This document shows, one piece after another, positions 33,052 through 42,900 of a DNA stretch of 64,000 bases. This DNA comes from CADEEN01 sp963706685. GTDB taxonomy: Bacteria > Pseudomonadota > Gammaproteobacteria > Burkholderiales > Burkholderiaceae_C. Under the pieces are notes generated by a model. That model did no database searches, was not told the origin of the DNA, and worked only from the letters and a program-made list of their open reading frames with translations. The position numbers were made by a program, and so were the translations under genes. Where the stretch lies: assembly GCA_963706685.1 (NCBI GenBank), contig CAVPMY010000017.1, forward strand, positions 372,001 through 436,000, written 5' to 3'. How positions within the stretch are numbered: position 1 is the first letter of the stretch; each line of letters starts with the position of its first letter.

Positions 33052-35136
33052 TCATGCGGCCAGGGTCTGCGGATCGTACTGGGGCAGCGATAAACGAGAG
33101 GTCGGCAACGCGGGCAACTCCGCCCAGTGCACGAGACCGTGTCTCCTCAGTTCCAGGGCCTCGTCAACCACGTCGGATTCTTCAACGCCGATGTCTGCAG
33201 CAATCTGCCGAATCGTCAGAGCTCCGGTCGCGCGGTCGAACAGTTGCAGGCGAATCCCCTCAACGCGCTGCCGCCTGCCACCGGTGGGAGCGACGACCGC
33301 TACCGTGTGCGCAATGCTGTCGAGCAACCGCTGCCGCATCTGCGCGTCTCGAACGATGACGTGCACATCCGCAGGCGAGCGCAGCGGCGTGATCGCGGCC
33401 AGGTCGGGCGCCTCGATCTCGTAGTTGCCCAGGAACAGCCGATCGAGGCGGGAGCCGTAGAGACAGTCGACAGCTTCTTCAGGAAATTCCACGATGGGCG
33501 AACCACGAAGGTTGAACGATGTGTTGAGCACCATTGGCAGGCCCGTTGCGTCTTCGAACGCCTCCAACAACTCGCGAAACGGACCTGGAAGGTCGTCGTT
33601 GACCGTTTGTATTCGGCAGGTGCCGTCTGCGTGCACCACTTCGCTGATCATGTCGGCCTGGGGGGCCAACACCGGGCAGACGAGCAGCATGAACGGGCTG
33701 TCGTCTGCGGGCAGGTCGAACCACTTTGCAGCGTGTTCAGCAAGAACGGACGCGGCGAACGGTCGGAACGCCTCGCGGAACTTCACGCGGGCATTGAGTC
33801 TGTCCTTCATGCCCTTGATGCCAGGGTGGCACAGGATCGACCGCGCGCCGAGGGACCGCGGACCGAATTCCGCGCGGTCCTGGAACCAGCCCACGATCTC
33901 GCCTCGGGCGATGGCCGCGGCCGCAGCTTCAGCCACTGCACCCTTGGTGGTGTGTCGGCGCGAGCGCAGGCGCCACCGATCAGCCAGCGCCGCCACATCG
34001 CAGTCTGCCAGCCGTGGCGGGCCGAGAAACACATGTGGCAACCGACGGTCGGGCTTGACTTGTACCCGCCCTGCCCCGAGCAGCACATGGTGCGCGTAGA
34101 GCGCCGCACCCACCGCATTGCCGTCGTCAGTCGCGGCCGGGAAGATGTACAGCCGCTCGACGCCGGTCTCGCGCAGGATCCGGGCGTTGACCGCCGAGTT
34201 GAGGAAGCATCCACCGGCCAATACCAAGTAGCGGCAACTCGTGCGGGTTAGTACGTCTCGGGTCAGGTGCAGGCAGGCGTCCTCGAACTCCGCCTGGACC
34301 TGGGCAGCCAGATTGCGGTGAAACTGCTGCAGCGGCGCGCCGCTGGGACGAGGAAGCAAGCGCAGGCCGTCGTTGTGCCGGACTGCCAGCCCGAGTTCGA
34401 CCATTGCGTCGGCCGCCCCATCGAACGACAGTCCGGCCGGCCCGACCTTGATAAACAGATTCTCGGAGGACAACCGCTGCCCGTAGGCGGCCAGTCCCAT
34501 CGTCTTGCCGGCGTCGTCGTAGGTCGTTCCGGACTCGTTGAAGCCGAGCGCGAGCGTGACGACCCGGTAAATCTCGCCGATGCCGCTGAGTGTTTCAGGC
34601 GCCCACAGCAGCCCGTCTCGCGCGCGCCCGGCAATGCGTTCATGGTCGCGCACGTTCTGGACGAGAGTGCGGGGCGGGCCGGAGCAGGTGAACTCGAATG
34701 CAGTCTCCCGCTCGCGCCGGGAGCCTATCAGAGAACCGTAGGCATCGATGACGATCGCTGCGGCTGCGTCAAAGCCTGACGTGTAGAAGGCCGAACTGGC
34801 GTGCGCCAGATGATGTCCGGGATGTGGCAACGCCAGGCAGCGGTCCGGCGGCATCAGCAGACCGATCGTGCTGGCGAGCCGGCGCTCATCGTCGTCGTCC
34901 CGGGACTCGGTGGAGGTTGCGATCCAGTAGTCGATGTCCGCGTGGCCGACCTGTGCGCCAACCAGCAGTTGCCGGGTGAGATCGGCCATTGCAGACGCGT
35001 AGGCGTGCACGGGGACGACGCCCCGCTTGACCCGGCACGTCCGTTCCAACGCCAGGGCGGCGCGCACCTGGCCGTCCTCAACCAGACATGCGCTGCTGTC
35101 GTGGCTCAGGTTGAAGCCAACAATCCGAAGAGTCAT
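33052..35136 (-). CDS. Carbamoyltransferase (NodU/CmcH/TobZ family) with C-terminal extension
   Basis: 694 residues from ATG 35136 (MTLRIVGFNLSHDSSACLVED). Transfers a carbamoyl group from carbamoyl phosphate, via carbamoyl-AMP, to a hydroxyl of a natural product. Family signs: HPGHHLAHASSAFYTSGF, IDAYGS, GLAAYG, LVLAGGCFLNSAVNARIL, DDGNAVGAALYA in the N-terminal Kae1-like part, and GWFQDRAEFGPRSLGARSIL plus FRPFAASVL and MVLNTSFNLRGSPIV in the YrdC-like part. From about 585 to the end is an extra region that includes LTIRQIAADIGVEESDVVDEAL, which resembles a winged-helix/PqqD-like peptide-binding fold. Divergent from the NRPS, sharing a 449-base intergenic region. Confidence 0.93.
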   Translation of the reverse strand: MTLRIVGFNLSHDSSACLVEDGQVRAALALERTCRVKRGVVPVHAYASAMADLTRQLLVGAQVGHADIDYWIATSTESRDDDDERRLASTIGLLMPPDRCLALPHPGHHLAHASSAFYTSGFDAAAAIVIDAYGSLIGSRRERETAFEFTCSGPPRTLVQNVRDHERIAGRARDGLLWAPETLSGIGEIYRVVTLALGFNESGTTYDDAGKTMGLAAYGQRLSSENLFIKVGPAGLSFDGAADAMVELGLAVRHNDGLRLLPRPSGAPLQQFHRNLAAQVQAEFEDACLHLTRDVLTRTSCRYLVLAGGCFLNSAVNARILRETGVERLYIFPAATDDGNAVGAALYAHHVLLGAGRVQVKPDRRLPHVFLGPPRLADCDVAALADRWRLRSRRHTTKGAVAEAAAAAIARGEIVGWFQDRAEFGPRSLGARSILCHPGIKGMKDRLNARVKFREAFRPFAASVLAEHAAKWFDLPADDSPFMLLVCPVLAPQADMISEVVHADGTCRIQTVNDDLPGPFRELLEAFEDATGLPMVLNTSFNLRGSPIVEFPEEAVDCLYGSRLDRLFLGNYEIEAPDLAAITPLRSPADVHVIVRDAQMRQRLLDSIAHTVAVVAPTGGRRQRVEGIRLQLFDRATGALTIRQIAADIGVEESDVVDEALELRRHGLVHWAELPALPTSRLSLPQYDPQTLAA

Positions 35137-35585
35137 CGTCGGTACTCCCAATCTGCAGGGGCAATTGCACAGGCGATCTCGCGGCACGAACGAGCAACTC
35201 GTGTCCGTCCGCAATCAAATTGACAGCAGCCGATATCAGAGCATGAGAGTGCGGCGAGCGAAACTCGCCTGAGCAATGTCCAACCGATCGCTGCAACCGG
35301 TTGCGGTGGTGGTCACCTTACGCGGCCACGCTTGCTTGGTCAACGCTTTGCTTGCCGGCCCGGCGTCGCAATGCGATTTCGAGGATTCACGCCCGGTCCG
35401 CGCTTCACGCTGCCGCCTCATGCAGCGCGGACGGACGCACGTGCAGCCAGTGCCCCGGCCAACGGCACGCGGTCCGATTGATTCGCGTCCGCGCTCGCCG
35501 AGCAGCGTGTGTCGAAGCGCTTGCATGAATTGAACGCTCAGGTATGCTGCCGCGCTCTGCACGACCCGAAGGGCAGCGCGTCGCG
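35137..35585. promoter_or_regulatory. Divergent regulatory region of the peptide cluster
   Basis: Gene-free between the carbamoyltransferase and NRPS. A possible NRPS promoter is TTGCAT (35521-35526), 16 bases, TATGCT (35543-35548); transcription from it would start near 35554, which favours the NRPS start at 35586. Other points: a TTGACA (35220-35225) without a convincing -10, and a small inverted repeat GCGAG/CTCGC (35254-35268). No operator for a known regulator can be named. All promoter calls are weak. Confidence 0.4.
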
Positions 35586-38500
35586 ATGCGCAACCAGGTC
35601 AATCAAGAACAAGCAGGTTTGTCTTCAGCCCAGCTGGGTGTCTGGCTCGCGCAGATGCTTGCGCCCCAGGCGCCGCATTTCAACCTTGCAGAGGCTATCG
35701 AGCTGCGCGGACCGCTTCGCGTCGGCCATTTTCGAGACGCGGTCCGGCTGACGTTGATCGAGATGCGAGCGCTGCATTTGCGGTTCGTCGTCACCCAGGG
35801 CGCTCCGGCGCAAGTCGAAGGCGAGCCAGGCAAGGTCGAGCTTGCGCTGATCGACCTGGTACACGAAGGCGATGCCGCGCAGCGCGCGCGCGATTGGATG
35901 CGCGACGCGGTTCGACGCAGCTTCGACCTGTTCAATGGCCCGCTGTACGAAGTGGCATTGCTGCGTCTGGCACCGGAGCATCACGTCTACTACTTCTGCG
36001 TGCACCACCTGGTTGCCGACGGCAGCAGCGGCCATCTCATCGCATCGCGCGTGGCGGCACGCTATTCGGCCCTTGTGCAAGGCGTCCCCGCCGCGCTGCC
36101 GCCGGCGGGCGCGTGGCGCCGCATCGTCGACGAAGAGCAGCGCTACCGCAACTCGGAGCGCTTTCGGCGCGACCGCGATTTCTGGTCCACCGCGTTGCCG
36201 TCACGCTCGCCGCCGGCTACCGTGTCGGGTAGCGAGCCTGGCACGCTGGCCGGTTTCATTCAGAGCCGCGTCATCCTGCCGGCACACTTCATTGCGTCGC
36301 TGCGCACCTTCGGCGCGAAGTCGGGCGGTGTCACGCTTGCGCAATTGATGACTGCTGCCGCGGCGATCTACCTGCATCGCCTGAGTGGCAGCCGCGAGCC
36401 GACCCTCGGCATCCCGGTCACCGCGCGCGCGGGCACCGGACTGCGCGACACCTTCGGCATGTGCTCGAACGTGCTGCCGCTGCGCATCGCGCTGCAGCCG
36501 GGTGATGGCGTCGGCGCGGCGATCGCGAAGGTCGCCAAGGGCTTGCGCGAATTGATGCGCCACCAGCGCTACCCGAGCCACGACCTGCGCCGCGATCTCG
36601 GGCTGCGACCGGAGGATCCGGATCCGTGGGGTCTGGTCGTCAACGCGCTCAGCTTCGACTACGACCTGCGCTTCGCCGGGCTCGACGCGCGCATCGACAA
36701 CGTCGGCAACTGGCCGGTCGCCGATCTCGCGATCACGCTGTACGACCGGCTCGACGGCCGCGACCTCACGGTCGAATTCAACGCGCATCCGGCGCACTAC
36801 GCGGTCCGCGACCTGCAGGCGCACGCGCAGCGCTGGGCGTGTCTGCTCGGGGGGCTCCTGCAGGCGCGCGCCGAGTTGCCGATCGGCCGCCTCGACCTGC
36901 TGTCGCCGCATGAAAAGCAGCCGCGGGTCGGCGCGCCGGCGCAGATCGAGCGCTCTGCGCTACCGACATTGGCGGCGGCCTTCGCGTCGCAGGCGGCGCT
37001 GCGCGCGACGGCGACCGCGCTGCGTTTCGGCGACGAGCGGGTCAGCTATGCAACGCTGAACACGCGCGCGAATCGGCTCGCGCATCTGCTCATTGCACGC
37101 GGCGTCGGCCCGGAGCGGCGCGTCGGACTCGCGCTGGAGCGCTCGCCGGAGCTGTTGGTGTCGCTGCTGGCCGCGCTGAAGGCGGGCGCCGGCTACGTTG
37201 CGCTCGATCCCGCGTACCCGGCGGCGCGGCGCGAGCAGATGCTCGCCGATGCACAGCCCACGGTAGTCGTGACGACGCGCGAGCTGCAGCCGGCCGGCGT
37301 GGCGACCCTCTTGCTCGACAGCGATGCAACGCAGGCCGCGTTGGCCGCCGCGCCGACGCACGACCCGGTCGTGTCGCTGCTGCCCGACCACATCGCCTAC
37401 GTTATCTACACCTCCGGCTCGACCGGTCGGCCGAAGGGGGTCGAGGTTTCGCATCGCAACGTGCTGCGGCTGTTCGATGCCGCGCGCCGTGGGATAGATT
37501 TCGGCCCGGACGATGTCTGGAGCGTGTTCCACTCGATGGCCTTCGACTTCTCGGTCTGGGAGCTCTGGGGCGCGTGGCTGCATGGCGGCGAAGCGGTGAT
37601 CGTGCCGGCGGCGGCCGCCCGCTCGGCGCAGGACACGCTGGCGTTGCTCGCACGTTGCCGCGTCACCATCTTCAGCCAGACGCCGTCGGCCTTCTACGCG
37701 TGGATGCGTGCCGAGCGCGAGCACCCGGAGCTGGCGTCGCAACTGGCACTGCGCGCCGTCGTGTTCGGCGGCGAGGCGCTCGAGTTCGCGCGGCTCGCGC
37801 CATGGTTCGAGCGCCATGCGGCCGACGCGCCGCGGCTCGTCAACATGTACGGCATCACCGAGACAACAGTGCACGTCACGCATCTGGACGTGACACGAGC
37901 GATGGCCCTGGCCCCATCGGCCAGCCCGATCGGTCAGGGTCTGGCGGACCTGCAGGTGCACGTGCTCGATGCCGCGTTGCATGCGCAGCCGCCGAACGTG
38001 ACGGGCGAGCTGTACATCGCCGGTGCCGGGCTGGCGCGTGGCTATCTGGGCCGCCCGGGGCTGAGCGCCGAACGCTTCGTCGCCGATCCGTTCGGCGCGC
38101 CCGGCTCGCGGATGTACCGCTCCGGCGACCTCGCGCGCCGCCGGCCCGACGGGTCGCTGGAGTTCGTCGGCCGCGCCGACCAGCAGCTCAAGCTGCGCGG
38201 CTTTCGCATCGAGCCCGGCGAGATCGAGGCGGTGCTGCGCGAGCACGCGCAAGTGCACGATGCGCGCGTCGTGCTGCACGCCGAGCCGGGTGCGTCCGCG
38301 CAGCTGCTGGGCTACGTGCTGGCGCGGCGTGACGAGACCGCCGAGCAGCGCGCGCGAGACAAGCGCCTGGGTCATTGGCAGCAGCTGTATGACGCGACCC
38401 CCTACGCCGACTCGGCGGCGCAGCCCGAGTTCAATCTCGCCGGCTGGAACGACAGCTACTCGGGCGCGCCGATCCCCACCGGGCAGATGCGCGAGTGGGT

Positions 38501-39975
38501 CGAGCTGACGGTGGCGCGCATCGCCGCGCGCGGCGCTCGCCGCGTGCTCGAGATCGGCTGCGGCACCGGGCTGCTGCTGACACGGCTGGCCGCCCGCTGC
38601 GAGTGTTACATCGGCGTCGACTTCTCCGAGCGCGTACTCGAGCAACTCGGCGCGTACCTGGGCACGCGCGCCGACCTGGCGCACGTGCGACTGCAGCGCG
38701 CGCTCGCGCACGAGCTGCAGTTCATCGAGCCGCACAGCGTCGAGCTGGTGATCCTGAACTCGGTGGTGCAGTACTTCCCCGATGCAGCCTATTTGCAGCG
38801 CGTGCTCGGCGAGGTGCGCCGCGTGCTGCGCGCCGACGGCGCGGTGTTCGTCGGCGACGTGCGCAACCTCGCGCTGCTCGGGGCCTATCACGCGTCGGTG
38901 CAGCTGCAGCGCTGTGATGCGCAGACCTCGCCTGCGCGGCTGCGTCAGCGCGTCGCGCAGGCGCTGCGGCATGAAGAGGAGCTTCTGCTCGACACCGAGT
39001 TCTTCGCCGCGTTTGCGGCCCGCCACGAAGGTTGGCGGCGTGCCGAACTGTGCCCCAAGGCTGGCCGCTACGACAACGAGCTCAGCCGCTTTCGCTACGA
39101 CGTGTGGCTCAGCGCGGCCGAGGCCGGCGAGCCGGCGTTGCGGCTCCAAGCCGCACAGCGCGTGATCGAATGGGACGCCGAGGGCCGCTGGCGCGCCGCG
39201 CTGCAGTGCGCGCTGGGCGAGGACGCCGAGGACACGCAGCGCGCTGCCGGGCTTGCGCAGCCGGTGGCGCTGCGCGGCGTGCCCGATCAACGTGCCGCGC
39301 CGGCGCTGGCGCTGTGGCAGGCGCTGCAGGCCGAGGGCGCCGAGGAAGGCGTCGACGCTCGCGCGCTGCGGCTGCGGTCCGAGGCTGCACGCGGCGAGGA
39401 TCTCGACGCGCTGCTGCGCCTGGCCGATGCGCGCGGCATCGCATTGGCCTGGAGCTGTGGCGACGATGGTCGCTGGAGTGCGCTGTTCGCGCCGCGCTGG
39501 CAAAGCGTCGAGCGCACCCCGCCGCTCGACGCTGCGCCGCTGGCCAACACGCCGGCGCTGGCGCAGGCCGAAACCGAGCTCGGCGCGGCGTTGCTCGTGC
39601 ACCTGCGCGAGCGGCTGCCCGCGCACATGGTGCCCGCCGCAATCAGCGTGCTGCCGCGCTGGCCACTGACCCCCAACGGCAAACTCGACCGCCGCGCGCT
39701 GCCGCTGCCGGGGCGTGTCGAGCGCGTCGGTCTCGCATACGTCGAGCCGCGCACCGAAACGGAACGCCGCGTCGCGGCGCTGTGGGGCGGCCTGCTCGGC
39801 GTCGAGTGCGTCGGCGCGAACGACGACTTCTTCGCCCTCGGCGGCAATTCGTTGATGGCGATGCAGGTGATGAGTCGACTGCGTGATCAGTTCGACGTCG
39901 AGCTGCCGGTGCGCACGCTGTTCGACGCGCCGAAGCTGGCCGAACTGGCGCGTGCGCTCGACGCCGCAATTGCGC
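35586..39975 (+). other. NRPS module 1: C-A(N-MT)-T, predicted threonine
   Basis: A1 motifs: A3 YTSGSTGRPKG, A4 FDFSVWELWGAW, A5 NMYGITETTVH, A7 YRSGDLARR, A8 RGFRIEPGEIEA. The methyltransferase lies between A8 and A9 (about residues 918-1190) with WQQLYDATPYADS, AGWNDSYSGAPIPTGQM and VLEIGCGTGLLL, the classic NRPS N-methyltransferase signature. A9-A10 follow (PLTPNGKLDRRAL). Reading specificity residues by hand gives DFWSVGMVH(K), close to the threonine code DFWNIGMVHK. N-methyl-threonine is therefore predicted. Confidence 0.8.
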
Positions 39976-42900
39976 CGCCCATGAACTCGGACACGCCCGG
40001 CCTGACGGTGCAAGCGCGCCCGGAGCGCCCGCCGTTGTCGTACGCGCAGACGCGGCTGTGGTTTTTGCACCGGCTCGAAGGGCCGAGCGCGACGTACAAC
40101 ATAGCACTGGCGCTGCGGCTGCAGGGCCGGCTCGACGTGGAGGCGCTGCATGCGGCATTGGCCGACGTGCTGGCACGCCACGAGAGCCTGCGCACCGTGT
40201 ACGCCGAGCACGAAGGCCAGCCGTGGCAGCGCGTGCTGCCTGCCCAGGAAGCGGCCTTGGCGCTGCCGCTGCACGAGTTGGACGAAGCGCGGCTCGATGC
40301 GGCGTTGAGCGCTGCCGCGCACGACGTGTTCGACCTGGCCTGCGAGATCCCGCTGCGCACCCGGCTGTGGCGGCTGGGCCCGCGCACGCACGTGCTGCTG
40401 GTGCTGCTGCACCACATTGCCGGCGACGGCTGGTCGGCCGGCCCGCTGGCGCGCGAGCTGGCGCAGGCGTATGCGGCGCGGCGCGGCGGTGGCGCGCCGG
40501 CCTGGCGCGCGCTGGCGCTGCAGTACGTCGACTATGCGATCTGGCAGCGCGCAAGGCTGGGCAGCGAAGACGATCCGGCCAGCCCGATGGCGCGCCAGCT
40601 CGCGTACTGGCGCAGCGCGCTGGCCGATGCGCCGCAAGAGCTCGCGCTGCCGGCCGACTTTGCCCGCCCGGCGCAGCCCAGCTGGCGCGGCGCCAGCATC
40701 GAGCTGCGGCTCGATGCGGCGCTGCACGCGCGCGCACTGGCGCTCGCGCAAGGAGCATCGGCCAGCCTGTTCATGCTGCTGCACGCTGCGCTGGCCGGGC
40801 TGCTCGCGCGGCTCGGTGCGGGCGACGACATCGTCATCGGCACGCCCATCGCCGGGCGCGCCGAGCAGGCGCTCGAAGGCCTGATCGGCTTTTTCGTCAA
40901 CACGCTGGTGCTGCGCTGCGACACCAGCGGGCGCCCCAGTCTGCGCGAGCTGCTCGCGCGCGTGCGCCGCTTCGACCTCGACGCCTACGCGCACCAGGAG
41001 CTGCCCTTCGAGCGGCTGGTCGATGCGCTGGCGCCGCCGCGCGTGCCCGGGCGCAACCCGCTGTTCCAGGTGCTGCTGGCGCTGCAAAACACACCGCCGG
41101 CCAACCTGGCGCTGCCGGGCCTGGAGGTGACACTGCAGCCGCTGCAAGCCACGGTGGCCAAGTTCGACCTGGCGATCAACCTGCTCGAACACTATCGCGA
41201 CGGCCAGCCCGCGGGCATCACCGGCACGCTGGACTACAGCGTCGAGCGCTTCAGCGCGGCCAGCGCGCGCGCGCTGGCCGAGCGCTGGCAGCAGTGGCTG
41301 CAGGCTGCGTGCGCCGAGCCCGATCGGCCGCTGGGCGAGTTGGCGCTGCTGAGCGTGGCCGAACAAGCGCAGCTGCGCGGCTGCAACGACACCGCGCAGC
41401 CCCTGCCCACCGCGACGCTGCTCGACCTGTTCGACGCGCAGGCCGCGCGCACGCCCGGCGCGACGGCACTGGTGTTCGAAGGCCAGAGCCTGAGCTACGG
41501 CCAACTCGAGCGGCGCGCCAACCGCCTCGCGCACGGCCTGATCGGCCTGGGCATCGGGCCGGAGGACCTGGTGGGCATCGCGCTGCAGCGCTCGCTCGAG
41601 CTGCCCATCGCGCTGCTGGGCGTGCTCAAGGCCGGCGCGGCGTACCTGCCGCTCGATCCGCACGAGCCGCCGGCGCGGCGCGCGCAGATGCTCGACGAGG
41701 CGCGACCGCGCTACACGCTGGACGACCAGCGGCCGTGGCCCGAGGGTGCCGAGCACGGCCTCAGCGACGCCCATCGCCGCGCCCCGCTGCGAGCCCAGCA
41801 TGCAGCCTACGTGCTCTACACCTCGGGCTCGACCGGACGGCCCAAGGGCGCGCCGAACACCCATGCCGGGCTGCTCAACCGGCTGCTGTGGATGCAGCAC
41901 GCCTATCGGCTCGAGGCGCACGACGCGGTGCTGCACAAGACGCCGCTCAGCTTCGACGTCTCGGTGTGGGAGCTGCTGTGGCCGCTGCTGTATGGCGCGC
42001 GGCTGGTGCTGGCCGCGCCCGAGGCACATCGCGAGCCGCATGCGCTGGCCGCGACGATCGTGCGCGAGCGCATCACGCTGCTGCACTTCGTGCCCTCGAT
42101 GCTGCAGGCCTTCCTCGACGAGCCGGCGGCCAGCGGCTGCACCAGCGTGCGCGCAATCGTGTGCAGCGGCGAGGCGCTGCCGGCAGCCGCCGTGCGCCAG
42201 GCGCGGCGCGTCTTGCCGCAGGCCGCGCTGCACAACCTGTACGGGCCCACCGAGGCGGCGATCGACGTGTCGGCGTGGACCTGCGGCAGCGACGACGAGA
42301 CCCACGCCCCGCCGATCGGACAGCCCGTGTGGAACACCCGGCTGCTCGTGCTCGATCGCCAGCTCGAGCCGTGCCCGCCGGGCGTCGCCGGTGAGCTCTA
42401 CATCGGCGGCGTGGGGCTGGCGCGCGGCTATGTGCAACGCCCGGCCCTCACCGCCGAGCGTTTCGTGGCCGATCCGCACGGCCCGCCCGGCGCGCGGCTG
42501 TACCGCTCGGGCGACCTGGCGCGCCGGCGCGCCGACGGCGCGCTGCAGTTCCTCGGCCGCGCCGACCAGCAAATCAAGCTGCACGGCCAGCGCATCGAAC
42601 CCGGCGAGATCGAGGCGCTGCTGCTGCTGCAGCACGCCGTCGCCCAGGCCGCCGTCGTCGCATCCAACGACGCCACGGGCTCGCGGCTGGTCGCGTATGT
42701 CGTGCCGGACAAGCTCGCCGCTCCCGCGCTATCGCGCTGTCTGGCGCTGCAAGCCGATGGCGAGTTGCAAGCCGACGCGCTGCACAGCCTGCCGAACGGG
42801 CTCGCGATCGTGCTGCTGAATCGCACCGAAACCATCTTCCTGTACGGCGAGATCTTCGAGCAGCGCGGCTATCTGCGGCACGGCATCGTGTTGCCGCCGT

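Noticed and set aside
35220..35248. TTGACA upstream of the NRPS as its -35
   Set aside because: No acceptable -10 lies 15-19 bases downstream, and it is more than 360 bases from the start codon.
36960..42635. A 1,891-codon open frame on the minus strand opposite the NRPS
   Set aside because: It is His/Arg/Gln/Ala-rich with no domain pattern and mirrors the high-GC NRPS gene; a shadow frame.
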